From NCBI GenBank assembly GCA_023426545.1, contig JAFAAN010000062.1, positions 40,888-104,887 on the forward strand: 64,000 bases of DNA, in the 5' to 3' direction. Shown piece after piece: positions 26,977-36,120 of this stretch. The first letter of the stretch is position 1, and every line of letters begins with the position of its first letter. Both the position numbers and the translations under genes were made by a program. Below the pieces are notes generated by a model, which was given only the letters and a program-made list of their open reading frames with translations, was not told where the DNA came from and did not search any database. The DNA is from Pseudomonadota bacterium. Its GTDB lineage: Bacteria; Myxococcota; Myxococcia; Myxococcales; Myxococcaceae.

Positions 26977-27007
26977 AGAGCCAACGACTTGGCCCGGCGT
27001 TGGCTCT
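26977..27007 (+). terminator. Hairpin after the PhnD-like gene
   Basis: A perfect 10-base stem (AGAGCCAACG and CGTTGGCTCT) with an 11-base loop lies 25 bases after the stop codon and 141 bases before the next gene. It may end the first half of the block or attenuate read-through. Confidence 0.6.
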
Positions 27008-27147
27008 GGGGTAGCTTGAAAATGATGGCGTTGGTGTTCAGCCGTGAAGCTGCGTTCCCCCGGATGCAGGGCCAGATACCGCGCGTGTCACCGGGTCATA
27101 CGTACAGGACCTCGGGTGTCCATGCTCCACCCTTGGATGTGAGAACG

Positions 27148-29730
27148 ATGCACTCGACTGTTTCCGGTGAGCCGCGGCAAGGCGCGGCAAAGGTGGTGTC
27201 CGGACGCCGCGTTCTGCGTGCCGGCCTGCCTCTCTCCCTCATGTTGTGCGTGCTGGCCTTCGCTGTCCCTTCGAGCGCCTCGGCGCAGGAGGCCGCGGCG
27301 GAGGCACCCGCCAAGGTGAAGCGCCGCAAGCGGGCGGTGAAGCCCGCGGCCGAGGCGCCCGCGCGCCCCGCCAGGGCGGCGAAGAAGCCGCGCAAGGCCG
27401 CGAAGCCTCCGCCCGCCGCGGAGCTGGACTCGGAGGCGGTGACCGAGGAGTCCCAAATCCCCGTCCTGGGCGGCGGGCTGGCCACGGATGAGCCCCCCAC
27501 GGCGGCGCCCGAAGCTCCGGCGCCCATGGTGCCGGCCTCGCCCATGACGGCCGAGCCCAGCGCACCGGCACCCCTGCCATCCGTTGGTCCGGACTTCAAC
27601 CCCTCGGACGCGCCGCTGGGGCCGCCCCCGGCCGCCACGGCCACGCTGCCGGCGGTCCCCGCGGAGCCTTCGTCCAACATCCCCATCAGCGCGCCCTTCG
27701 CCGAGCCCGAGATGAACCGGCCCATGCCGCCGCCCTCGGGGCTCGCGGGCCTGGGCGCGGACCCGCTGGGCGGCGCCGACAGCCTGGAGGAGTCCGTCAA
27801 CCGCGTGCTGAGCGAGGCCGTGGTGAGCACCGCTAGCAAGCGCAACCAGCGCATCTCCGACGTGCCCCTCACCGTGTCCTGGATTCCCGCCGACGAGCTG
27901 GAAGGCACGGGCCAGTTCACGCTGTGCGAGGCCATCCAGTACTTCCCCGGCATGGAGTGCCGCCGGGGCTCCATGCGCAAGGCGGCGGTGAGCGCGCGGG
28001 GCCTGGGCTCCAACTACCTCTCCAACCGACTGCTGCTGCTCCAGGACGGCCGGCCGCTGACGGACCCGTGGACGGGTCAGTTCTACGCGGACGAGACGAC
28101 GCCGCTCACCAACCTCAAGCAGGTGGAGGTCATCCGCGGCCCGGGGTCCTCGCTGTACGGCTCCAACGCCTTCAGCGGCGTCATCAACATCATCCAGCGC
28201 CAGCCGTCGGACCTCATCGAGAAGGGGAAGAACGTGGGCGCCGAGGCCCGGGTGCTCGCGGGCCAGGACCAGACGTGGCGGCTGCACGGCAACGTGGCCG
28301 GCCGTGGCGGTCCGGTGGAGGCGTTGCTGGGCTACTACGGCTTCGGCTCGGACGGCCCGCAGCTCTTCAACGACCCGCGCGTGGGCCGGGTGGACGACAA
28401 CCAGTACTCGACGGTGCACCAGGTCAACGGCAAGGTGCGCGTCGGCCCGCTCGCGCTGGACGCGGACTTCACGGACGCGGAGATTGGCCGCCCGGGCGGC
28501 ACGCACATCTCCACCGTGGGCAACTGCGGCCGCTGCCACTACACGCCGAACGACTCCGAGGCGGTGCAGAACTTCAACGCCTCCGCCCAGGTGGACCAGC
28601 AGGTGACGGATAACCTGCGCCTCTTCGGCCAGGCCTACGGCTTCTTCAAGCGGCGCGACGTGCTGATGGAGAACGCCTTCGGCGGCGAGCCCACGCGAGC
28701 GCTGGGCAAGCGGCGCCGGCTGGGCGGCGAGGCGCGCGCCCTGTGGACCCTGGGCGACCTCAACGTCACCTTCGGTGGTGACTTGAAGGCGGACGCCGTC
28801 AACGTGCCCAACGTCCTGCCCGAGCTGACCATGGACGACACGAAGCAGACCATCATCGGTGGCTTCGTGGACGCGGAGTACCGCCTCTTCAACCGGCTGG
28901 TGCTCGGCGCGGGCGCCCGCTACGACCGCTATCAGATTCCGGAGCGCGTCTGGCAGAACCGGACGGACCAGATCTCCCCCCGCGCCAGCGTGGTGTTCCA
29001 CGCGGTGCCGGAGCTGCTGACGCTGCGCACCAACTACGGCCGCGCCTTCCGCGCGCCCACCCTGGCGGAGCTGGCCATCAACCAGCAGATGTACGCGGCC
29101 ACCCTGGTGGGGAATGGGAACCTGCGCGCGGAGACGCTGGACACCCTGGAGGCCTCGGTGGACTTCTGGCCCTTCGACAGGAGGGTGCGCCTGACGGGCA
29201 CGGGCTTCTACAACCTGGCCAAGAACTTCATCAACCAGCAGCTCCTCTTCGGCTCCGTCTCCCAGTTCCAGAACATGGGAGACGCGCGGGTGGCGGGCTT
29301 CGAGCTGGAGGCGGCCGCGCAGATTCCGTCCATCAACTCGTCCTTCGACATCGCGTACCAGTACCTGGACGCCAAGACGCTGCCGTACGACGACGGCCCG
29401 TCCTCGCCCCTGGACTACGCGCCCGTCCACCGCATCTACGCGCGTGGCCGCACCAACATCGGCAAGGTGGCCTTCGTGGAGCTGTACGCGCTGCTCGTCG
29501 GCTCGCGCTACGACCCGGGCTTCCTGGTGGACGAGAGCACGGGCCTTCCCACCACCCGCGTGCAGCTGCCCAGCTATCTCACGGCCAGCGCGCGCGTGGG
29601 CTTCAACGTCTACGACGGCATCTCCGTGTCCTTCCTCGGCTCCAACCTCTTCAATGCGCAGTACGAGGAATCCCACGGCTTCCCGGCGCCGCCCCAGTCG
29701 TTCTTCAGCGAAGTGAAGGTTCGCTACTAA
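27148..29730 (+). CDS. TonB-dependent outer-membrane receptor
   Basis: The 860-residue protein has a signal peptide (cleavage near SASA-QEA), an Ala/Pro/Lys-rich linker of about 180 residues, then a plug domain (VVSTASKRNQRISDVPLTVSWIPA, with FYADETTPLTNLKQVEVIRGPGSSLYGSNAFSGVINII) and a 22-strand-type barrel ending in an aromatic strand (VKVRY). The linker is unusually long. The plug matches the family that imports siderophores, vitamins or oligosaccharides; the ligand is not evident. The ATG at 27148 gives a standard signal peptide. It is followed by only 3 bases before the RsbW-like gene, so receptor and signalling genes are probably co-transcribed. Confidence 0.9.
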   Translation: MHSTVSGEPRQGAAKVVSGRRVLRAGLPLSLMLCVLAFAVPSSASAQEAAAEAPAKVKRRKRAVKPAAEAPARPARAAKKPRKAAKPPPAAELDSEAVTEESQIPVLGGGLATDEPPTAAPEAPAPMVPASPMTAEPSAPAPLPSVGPDFNPSDAPLGPPPAATATLPAVPAEPSSNIPISAPFAEPEMNRPMPPPSGLAGLGADPLGGADSLEESVNRVLSEAVVSTASKRNQRISDVPLTVSWIPADELEGTGQFTLCEAIQYFPGMECRRGSMRKAAVSARGLGSNYLSNRLLLLQDGRPLTDPWTGQFYADETTPLTNLKQVEVIRGPGSSLYGSNAFSGVINIIQRQPSDLIEKGKNVGAEARVLAGQDQTWRLHGNVAGRGGPVEALLGYYGFGSDGPQLFNDPRVGRVDDNQYSTVHQVNGKVRVGPLALDADFTDAEIGRPGGTHISTVGNCGRCHYTPNDSEAVQNFNASAQVDQQVTDNLRLFGQAYGFFKRRDVLMENAFGGEPTRALGKRRRLGGEARALWTLGDLNVTFGGDLKADAVNVPNVLPELTMDDTKQTIIGGFVDAEYRLFNRLVLGAGARYDRYQIPERVWQNRTDQISPRASVVFHAVPELLTLRTNYGRAFRAPTLAELAINQQMYAATLVGNGNLRAETLDTLEASVDFWPFDRRVRLTGTGFYNLAKNFINQQLLFGSVSQFQNMGDARVAGFELEAAAQIPSINSSFDIAYQYLDAKTLPYDDGPSSPLDYAPVHRIYARGRTNIGKVAFVELYALLVGSRYDPGFLVDESTGLPTTRVQLPSYLTASARVGFNVYDGISVSFLGSNLFNAQYEESHGFPAPPQSFFSEVKVRY

Positions 29731-29733
29731 CCT

Positions 29734-30576
29734 TTGAGCACCGCACCCTACCTGGAGGCCGGCGGCCTCCTGTTGATTGCCGACGAGTCGCTTCCTCCCG
29801 AGCTGGTGGAGCAGGCGGCTCCCGCCCTGGCACAGGGCGGCATGGCGCTGTGCCAGGGGCCCGGGTCACCTTCGGGCCCCCGGCGCCTGTTGCTCTTCGA
29901 CGGCAAGCTGTCGCCCGCGCACGCGGCGTCGCTGCATCGCGAGCCGCCGGAGCTGCTGCTGGCCCTGCGCGGCGCCGAGGGCCAGCCTTCCGCCTGGGAG
30001 GTCCGCCTGCTGGGAGACCTGCTGCGCGGGGCCTCCCTGCTCCCCGCGGGGGCGGTGTGCCGGCGTCTCCAGTCGGTGGAGGACATCTCCGCCACGGGGG
30101 AGGCCGCGGCGAAGGCGTCGCTTCAGGCAGGGGGCTCGCGCACGGCGGCGTCGCTGGTGGGCGACGTGGTGCACGAGCTGGCGGTCAACGCGATGCTGGA
30201 CGCGCCCGTGGATGCGCAGGGCCAGCACCGCTACGCGCACCGCCGCGCGGAGGTTCGCGAGGTCGCGCCGGAGGACGCGTGCGAGCTGTCCTATGTCGCG
30301 GAGGGCGGCCGCATGTGGCTGGAGGTCGTGGACCGCTTCGGTGGCCTGCGCCCGGGGCCCTTCGCCCGGGTGCTCGGAGCGTGGGGCGGGCGCGTCCAAG
30401 TGGATGCGTCCGGTGGCGGGGCGGGGCTGGGCCTTCGGCGCATCCTGGAGCACAGCGATGCGGTGGCTGTCCGTGTGACCGCGGGCCGTGAGTCACGAGT
30501 CCTATGTGTGGTGGACCTGGGTGAGGCCCGTCGCCGCGCCACACAACCCAAGTCGCTGCTGTTCTGTCTTCAATGA
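29734..30576 (+). CDS. RsbW-like GHKL ATPase (anti-sigma-factor-type kinase homologue)
   Basis: The 280-residue cytoplasmic protein carries a GHKL ATP-binding fold in its second half: the N-box VVHELAVNAMLDAP, a G1-like region (VVDRFGGL) and the G2 box GGGAGLGLRRIL. This is the fold of anti-sigma kinases such as RsbW/SpoIIAB and of histidine kinases; no dimerisation-phosphoacceptor helix is seen, which favours the former. The first 130 residues look like a separate, unrecognised regulatory domain. It begins at a TTG three bases after the receptor stop and overlaps the next gene by an ATGA. It may phosphorylate the STAS domain encoded next; this is inferred from gene order. Confidence 0.75.
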   Translation: MSTAPYLEAGGLLLIADESLPPELVEQAAPALAQGGMALCQGPGSPSGPRRLLLFDGKLSPAHAASLHREPPELLLALRGAEGQPSAWEVRLLGDLLRGASLLPAGAVCRRLQSVEDISATGEAAAKASLQAGGSRTAASLVGDVVHELAVNAMLDAPVDAQGQHRYAHRRAEVREVAPEDACELSYVAEGGRMWLEVVDRFGGLRPGPFARVLGAWGGRVQVDASGGGAGLGLRRILEHSDAVAVRVTAGRESRVLCVVDLGEARRRATQPKSLLFCLQ

Positions 30577-33500
30577 GGTCAGGGCCGGTGGATAGCCAGG
30601 TTTCCAACGCCATCATCAGCCGGCTCCGGGTGGGGACGATTACCCACGTCCGGATCTCCGGCGTCATCGACGAAACGTTCCCGCTGTCCTCGAACAGCCC
30701 CGAGCTGAACGGGCTCCTGGTGGTCGACCTGGGGCACGTGGAGCGCATCAGCTCCTTCGGGGTGCGGCGGTGGATTGAGTTCGCCGCCAAGTTGCCCCCG
30801 GGCGCCCTGGGCCTCTACGTGGTCCACGCGCCGCCCGTCATCGTGGACCAGCTGAACATGGTCGAGGGCTTCGCCGGCGTCGCCCGCGTCCTCTCCGTGC
30901 TGGCGCCCTACACCTGCCGCGCCTGCAACGAGGACCGGCTGCGGCTGGTGAACCTGCTGGACGAGGCGCAGGTCATCTCCGAGGAGCGCGCACCCGAGCA
31001 CTCCTGCCCGGTCTGCTCCGGACCGCTGGAGTTCGCGGACCTGCCGAGTGAGTTCTTCGACTACGCGCGGCGGCAGCAGTTCGGTCAGGTGGACCCGGTC
31101 GTCATGCGCTACCTGCGCGCCTGCATGCCGGCGGTGCAGCCGGAGCTGCTGCAGCACCTGAAGATCGTCCAGGACGACGTCACGTACATCACCCTGGCCA
31201 GCGCGCTGAAGGGCGACTTGAACGTGCGCCGGCTGGCGTCGGGCCTGGAGGGCCGCGTCGGCTTCGACTTCAGCCACGTCAGCAAGGTGGAGCCGGAGGC
31301 CCTGCCCAAGCTGGAGCAGGTGCTGGAGACGGCGGCCCAGGGCGGGCACGTGGCGCTGTGCCGGGTGCCGCCGCCCGCGCTGGCGGTGCTGGCGCGCTCG
31401 GGGAAGGTGCTGCCGGTGCGGCTGGCCACGCTGTGGCTGCCGTGTGATTGCCGCAACTGCGGACAGGTGAGCCACCAGCGCCTCCAGGCCATGGACTACC
31501 TGGCGCAGCTTCGGGCACAGGCCTCCGGCGTGGACGTGCCGTGCCCCATCTGCGGCGGCAGCGCCCGCGTTCCGCACATGCCGCAGCTCCAGGGGCTGCT
31601 GGCGCGGATGCAGCTGACGGACCGGCCGCTGGAGGACCTGGAGGCGCTGGAGACGCGCGCCCTCAGTCAGTACCTCTTCGGCGCCACGAACATCGATCCG
31701 GCCGCCCGCCAGGGGGCGTCCACGGACATCTCCAACTCGCTGGGCAGCACCAAGCTGAACATCATCCGGCGGCTGGGGCAGGGCGGCATGGCGGAGGTCT
31801 TCCTCGCCCGGCAGGTGGGCGTGAAGGGCTTCGAGAAGTTCGTGGTGATGAAGAAGATTCTCCCGCAGTTCGCGGAGAACCCCGAGTTCGTCGACATGCT
31901 CTTCGCGGAGGCCCGCGCCAACGCGCGGCTGACGCACCCCAACGTCGTGCAGACCTTCGACGTGGGCGTGTCCGACGGCGTCGCGTACATCCTCATGGAG
32001 TACGTGCGCGGCCCGGACCTGAAGAAGCTGGTCATCGAGCTGCGCCGCAAGGGCCTGGCGCTCCCGCTGGAGCACGCGCTGCGCATCGTCGCGGAGGTGG
32101 CCGCGGGCCTGCACTACGCCCACGCCTACGTGGACCCGGCGGGCACGCCGCACCCCGTGGTGCACCGCGACGTCAGCCCGCACAACGTCCTCATCTCGCT
32201 GGATGGCGCCATCAAGCTGAGCGACTTCGGCATCGCCAAGGTGGCGGGCGAGGAGCACACGCAGGCTGGCGTGCTGAAGGGGAAGATTTCGTACATCTCC
32301 CCGGAGGCGGCCTCCGGGCGCACGCTGGACGCGCGCAACGACGTGTTCGCGCTGGGCGTGGTGCTCTTCGAGCTGCTCACCGGCCAGCTCCCGTTCCGCA
32401 GGGACCACGACGCGGCGACGCTGAACGCCATCGTCCGAGACCCGGCGCCGGTGCCGTCCCAGCTCAAGCCGAACATTCCGCAGGACGTCTCCGACCTCAT
32501 CCTCCGAGCGCTGGTGAAGGACCCCGCGCGCCGTACGCCGTCCGCGGCGGCGCTGCGCGAGGAGATCGAGGCGGTGATGGCGCACCACCGTCTCAACTCG
32601 TCGCCCGCGGCGGTGGCGCAGTTCTTCAAGGACACGCTGGGCGACCGTCTGGTGGAGTTCGCTCCCTCGGCGGTCGGCGGCACGGGCAGCCATCCCAAGC
32701 CCGTGCCCTCGGGCACCGGCAGCGGCAACATCGGCAGCGGAGAGATGGCGGCGCCCATGGATGGACGGACGCCGAGCCGCGGCAGCGTGCCCGTCTTGGG
32801 CGGCAGCGGTGGGACGCCCAGGCCGGGGCCGCCGGTTCCTCCACCGCCGCCGCGCCCGGTGGCCGTCGCGGCCCCGCCACGTCCTCCGGCTCCTCCTCCC
32901 TCAGACGACTCCTTCCCGGGCATCGACGTGGAGGAGGACAACGATCGCACCGAGATGGTGCCGTTGAACAACCTCACCGCGCCACCTCCTCGCGAAGAGC
33001 ATCCCCCGCGCCCCGCGGTGCCCGCGCCCCGTGCGCCGCAGCCGGTGGCGCGTGCCCCCCTGCCGCAGCCCGCGCCGCCCCGTCCCTCGGGCGCCATGCC
33101 GGCCATGGGCCATGGCGCGCCCGTCAGCGCCCCGCGTCTACAGGGGGGACCGCAGGTCCGGCCCGCGCCGGCCCCCACCGCACCGGCGGCGCGCGCAGGG
33201 GCAGGGGACCGCGGCGGACAGGACAAGCGCTTCCCGTGGAAGTGGGTGGGCATCGTGGGCGGCGCCGCCCTGGCGCTGGCCGCGGTCGCGGTGGTGATGG
33301 CGCGAGGCTCGGGCTCCAGCTTCGTCAACGTGGGGCCGGGCGAGCACGTCTACGTCGGTGGCCTGCGCTACGAGGCGGGGGCGGAGGTGCATGACCCCTC
33401 GGGCGGCTCGCTGCTCATCTCCACGGCGGTGGATGGGAAGCTGCGGCGCTTCGGGACGACGCAGCAGCGCGAGGGCATCGACGTGCGCACGTTGGCGGAT

Positions 33501-33731
33501 GCCCTGCCCGAGCCCGGCACCACGGGGCTGCTCAGCGTGACGGGGGCGCCCCCGGGCTGTGAGGTCCACGTGAGTGGGAACCTGATGCCGGGCGGGACGC
33601 CGCTGTTGAAGGCGCGAATCGAAGCGGGCCGAGAGCTGGAGGTCCTGGTGCGCTGCCCCAGCGGAGTCACCAAGCTGTGGGTGATGGCGGTTCCCGGGCA
33701 GCAGATCGAAGTGAAGTCGCAGCTGCACTGA
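30573..33731 (+). CDS. STAS/zinc-ribbon/STAS/zinc-ribbon Ser/Thr protein kinase with membrane anchor
   Basis: The 1052-residue protein has an unusual order: a STAS-like domain (about 10-110, with VVDLGHVERISSFGVRRW, whose Ser-Ser is where anti-sigma antagonists are phosphorylated), a CxxC...CxxC pair (about 113-147), a second STAS-like domain (about 185-275) without that Ser pair, a second CxxC...CxxC pair (about 290-326), a Hanks-type kinase (about 395-670), a Pro-rich linker, one transmembrane helix (about 889-909) and a PEGA-like C-terminus outside the membrane. Kinase motifs are VMKKI, HRDVSPHN and DFG; Ser replaces Lys in HRDVS, a common variant in myxobacteria. It starts in an ATGA overlap with the ATPase gene. 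Confidence 0.88.
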   Translation: MRSGPVDSQVSNAIISRLRVGTITHVRISGVIDETFPLSSNSPELNGLLVVDLGHVERISSFGVRRWIEFAAKLPPGALGLYVVHAPPVIVDQLNMVEGFAGVARVLSVLAPYTCRACNEDRLRLVNLLDEAQVISEERAPEHSCPVCSGPLEFADLPSEFFDYARRQQFGQVDPVVMRYLRACMPAVQPELLQHLKIVQDDVTYITLASALKGDLNVRRLASGLEGRVGFDFSHVSKVEPEALPKLEQVLETAAQGGHVALCRVPPPALAVLARSGKVLPVRLATLWLPCDCRNCGQVSHQRLQAMDYLAQLRAQASGVDVPCPICGGSARVPHMPQLQGLLARMQLTDRPLEDLEALETRALSQYLFGATNIDPAARQGASTDISNSLGSTKLNIIRRLGQGGMAEVFLARQVGVKGFEKFVVMKKILPQFAENPEFVDMLFAEARANARLTHPNVVQTFDVGVSDGVAYILMEYVRGPDLKKLVIELRRKGLALPLEHALRIVAEVAAGLHYAHAYVDPAGTPHPVVHRDVSPHNVLISLDGAIKLSDFGIAKVAGEEHTQAGVLKGKISYISPEAASGRTLDARNDVFALGVVLFELLTGQLPFRRDHDAATLNAIVRDPAPVPSQLKPNIPQDVSDLILRALVKDPARRTPSAAALREEIEAVMAHHRLNSSPAAVAQFFKDTLGDRLVEFAPSAVGGTGSHPKPVPSGTGSGNIGSGEMAAPMDGRTPSRGSVPVLGGSGGTPRPGPPVPPPPPRPVAVAAPPRPPAPPPSDDSFPGIDVEEDNDRTEMVPLNNLTAPPPREEHPPRPAVPAPRAPQPVARAPLPQPAPPRPSGAMPAMGHGAPVSAPRLQGGPQVRPAPAPTAPAARAGAGDRGGQDKRFPWKWVGIVGGAALALAAVAVVMARGSGSSFVNVGPGEHVYVGGLRYEAGAEVHDPSGGSLLISTAVDGKLRRFGTTQQREGIDVRTLADALPEPGTTGLLSVTGAPPGCEVHVSGNLMPGGTPLLKARIEAGRELEVLVRCPSGVTKLWVMAVPGQQIEVKSQLH

Positions 33732-33783
33732 GCGGCGCGCTGCCGGGCGCGACGCCGCGTCCGGGATGAAGGGTGCGAAACGC

Positions 33784-36120
33784 ATGAAGGGTTGGACCCT
33801 CTTCCCCCACCTCGTGGTTCGCACCACTGGTTTCCCCTTCGACTGGCTCGAGCGGCTGGGCTGCCCGGCCGCCACCGAGGCCGCGCGGCGGCTCGCGGCG
33901 GAACGGCGGGCCCTCGAGGCGCTGCGGGCCCAGGGCCCCCGGGTGAAGCGCCCCCCGCGTGCGGTGCTGTCCGCGCTGAAGGCGGGTCGCCCGGTGGACA
34001 CCGACGGCCTGTCAACGCCCGAGGTGTTCGCGGAGTGGAACGCGCGTGCTCGGGCCGTGCAGGAGGCGGAGGCCGCCTTCACGGCCGCGATGGCGCGGGA
34101 GTCCCAGGGCGTCGAAGCGGCGCTGCGGGTGCTGCGTGCGGAGCCCCGCTTCCTGGAGGCGGTGGCCAGCTCCAGCCCCCCCGTGGCGAGGGACTTGCTG
34201 GACGGCCGCGATGGCGCCCGGCTGCGGCGGCAGGTGGCCAGCTACCTTCAACGCCTGTGCGCGAAGAACGAGACGATGAGCTTCTTCGGGCCCATCAACT
34301 ATGGCCGTGTGGACGCCTCCGCGCCCACGGGGGTGGCGCTGCGCTGGTCCGGGCCGGAGGTGTTGACGGGGCGGAACACCTTCGCGGCGTCGTGGCTGGT
34401 GCAGGGACTGGTGCGCGCCATCGCCTTCGACCCAGAGGTCGCGCCCTGGCTCGTGCTGCGGCGCAAGGCCTTCGCGGAGGTGCCCTCGCGCAAGGCGCCG
34501 CCCGCGCCGGAAAGCGCGGAGGCGCTGCTCCCCCTGCTGGTGGAGGCGGTGGATGGAACGCGGACGCTCGCGGGGTTGGCCTCGTCGCTGGGCGTGGCAC
34601 CGGGGCTGGCCCGCGAGGCGGCGCGGATGGGGTGTGAGAAGGGCCTGCTCACGCACCAGTTGGAAGTGCCGGCGGCCACGCACCACCCGGTGGACGACCT
34701 GGCCGAGCGGGTGGCGGGCCTGCCATGTCCCGCGGCCCGGCGGCACGTCGAGGGCCTGAGCGCGCTGCTGGCCCTGATGGGGGGCTACGGCGCGGCGGAC
34801 GCCGCCGGGAAGATGGCGATCCAGGCCGCCTTCGCGCAGCGGGCGAAGGCGCAGTGGGACGTGGCGCCACCGACGCAGAGAGGGCCCGCGCTGGAGTCAC
34901 ACAACTTCTATCAGGACCGGCTCGCGCTCCGGGAGGAGTGTGGCGGTGACCTGCGGCTGGACGTGAGCGGCGAGCGCGCGCGAGAGCTGGTGACGCGCCT
35001 GGAGCCTGCGCTGGCGTGGATGGGCGAGGCGGCGCGGCGCACCCGTGAGGCGGCTCGCGCCACCGTGGCCGGGCTCCTCGGCGCGCGGACGGTGCCGTTC
35101 TGGAAGGTGGCGGCGGCGTATGCGGAACGGCCGGTGCCGCTGGATACGTCGGTGTCGGAGCGGCTCGCGGGCGGCGTGGAGGACGCCTCCCTGCGCTGCG
35201 TGGACCTGGGCCGCCTGCCTCCGCCCTCGCTTGCGGGAGACAGCAGGGCGCTGCCGCTCGTCACCTCCGTGGACCTGCTCGTCGGCGCGCGGGACATGGC
35301 GGCGTGGAGCCAGGGCGAGTACGAGCTGGTGATGGGCGACGTGCATGACACCGCCCTGGTCTGGGGCTGGGCGCTCCAGTTCCACGAGGCGCGGGGGCAG
35401 GTGGAGAGCGCGATGGTGCGGGCGCTCGGGGCCTTGAGCCGCCCGGTGCCGCTGGTGACGGTGCTGGCGTCGCGGCGAACCGGGCTGCTGCCTTCGGAGT
35501 TCCCCGGGCCGGTGGTGGAGCTGGGAGGCGTCAGCGCCCGTGCCTCCGCGTGGCGGCTGCCGCTGGACGACCTCTTCGTGGAGAGCGACGGAGCCCAGGC
35601 GCGCCTGGTGTCGAGGCGGCTCGGCTCCGAGGTGTGCCTCTACAACGGCGAGCTGGAGAGCCTGGTCCACACCGCCTTCTCCCTGCCGCGCATCCGGCCG
35701 CTGCGCGTGTCGCTGGGGGCGCACACCCCTCGGCTGACGCTGGGGGGCGTGGTGGTGCAGCGTGAGCAGTGGCGGCTGGCTCCAGAGGAGCGAGAGGCGT
35801 TGCTCGCCGGTCGGGATGACGCCGCGAGGCTCCGCGCGGCCGTGGGCATCTGGGACGCACGCGGCCTTCCGGATTGCGTCTTCGCGAAGTTCAAGGACGA
35901 GCGCAAGCCGGTGCTGCTGGACGTGCGCAGCCCGCCCTTGCTGCGCGTGTTCCTCAACCTGCTGGAGCAGAAGGAAGACGTCGTCCTGTCGGAGATGCTG
36001 CCGTCCCCCGCCCAGCTCTGGCTGCGCGGACCCGCGGGCCGTCACACGGCGGAGCTGCGCTGCACGCTCCTGTGGGGCGCGGAGCCGCCCGCGCGGCCCC
36101 CGGAGGGAGCACGGGAATGA
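33784..36120 (+). CDS. LanB-type (lantibiotic dehydratase-like) protein 1, short form
   Basis: The 778-residue protein looks like the N-terminal (glutamylation/aminoacyl-transfer) part of class I lantibiotic dehydratases, without the separate elimination domain. Marks are GFPFDWLE at the start, YLQRLCAKNETMSFFGPINYG (about 155-175), a late TPRLTLGGVVVQREQW strand region and PAQLWLRGPAGRHTAELRC at the end. Short LanB forms that lack elimination include the PEARL enzymes, which add amino acids to peptide C-termini from aminoacyl-tRNA. I chose the ATG at 33784 because WTL and GFPFDWLE align with the paralogue downstream; the earlier ATG at 33766 is possible. Its stop overlaps the next start (ATGA). 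Confidence 0.8.
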   Translation: MKGWTLFPHLVVRTTGFPFDWLERLGCPAATEAARRLAAERRALEALRAQGPRVKRPPRAVLSALKAGRPVDTDGLSTPEVFAEWNARARAVQEAEAAFTAAMARESQGVEAALRVLRAEPRFLEAVASSSPPVARDLLDGRDGARLRRQVASYLQRLCAKNETMSFFGPINYGRVDASAPTGVALRWSGPEVLTGRNTFAASWLVQGLVRAIAFDPEVAPWLVLRRKAFAEVPSRKAPPAPESAEALLPLLVEAVDGTRTLAGLASSLGVAPGLAREAARMGCEKGLLTHQLEVPAATHHPVDDLAERVAGLPCPAARRHVEGLSALLALMGGYGAADAAGKMAIQAAFAQRAKAQWDVAPPTQRGPALESHNFYQDRLALREECGGDLRLDVSGERARELVTRLEPALAWMGEAARRTREAARATVAGLLGARTVPFWKVAAAYAERPVPLDTSVSERLAGGVEDASLRCVDLGRLPPPSLAGDSRALPLVTSVDLLVGARDMAAWSQGEYELVMGDVHDTALVWGWALQFHEARGQVESAMVRALGALSRPVPLVTVLASRRTGLLPSEFPGPVVELGGVSARASAWRLPLDDLFVESDGAQARLVSRRLGSEVCLYNGELESLVHTAFSLPRIRPLRVSLGAHTPRLTLGGVVVQREQWRLAPEEREALLAGRDDAARLRAAVGIWDARGLPDCVFAKFKDERKPVLLDVRSPPLLRVFLNLLEQKEDVVLSEMLPSPAQLWLRGPAGRHTAELRCTLLWGAEPPARPPEGARE

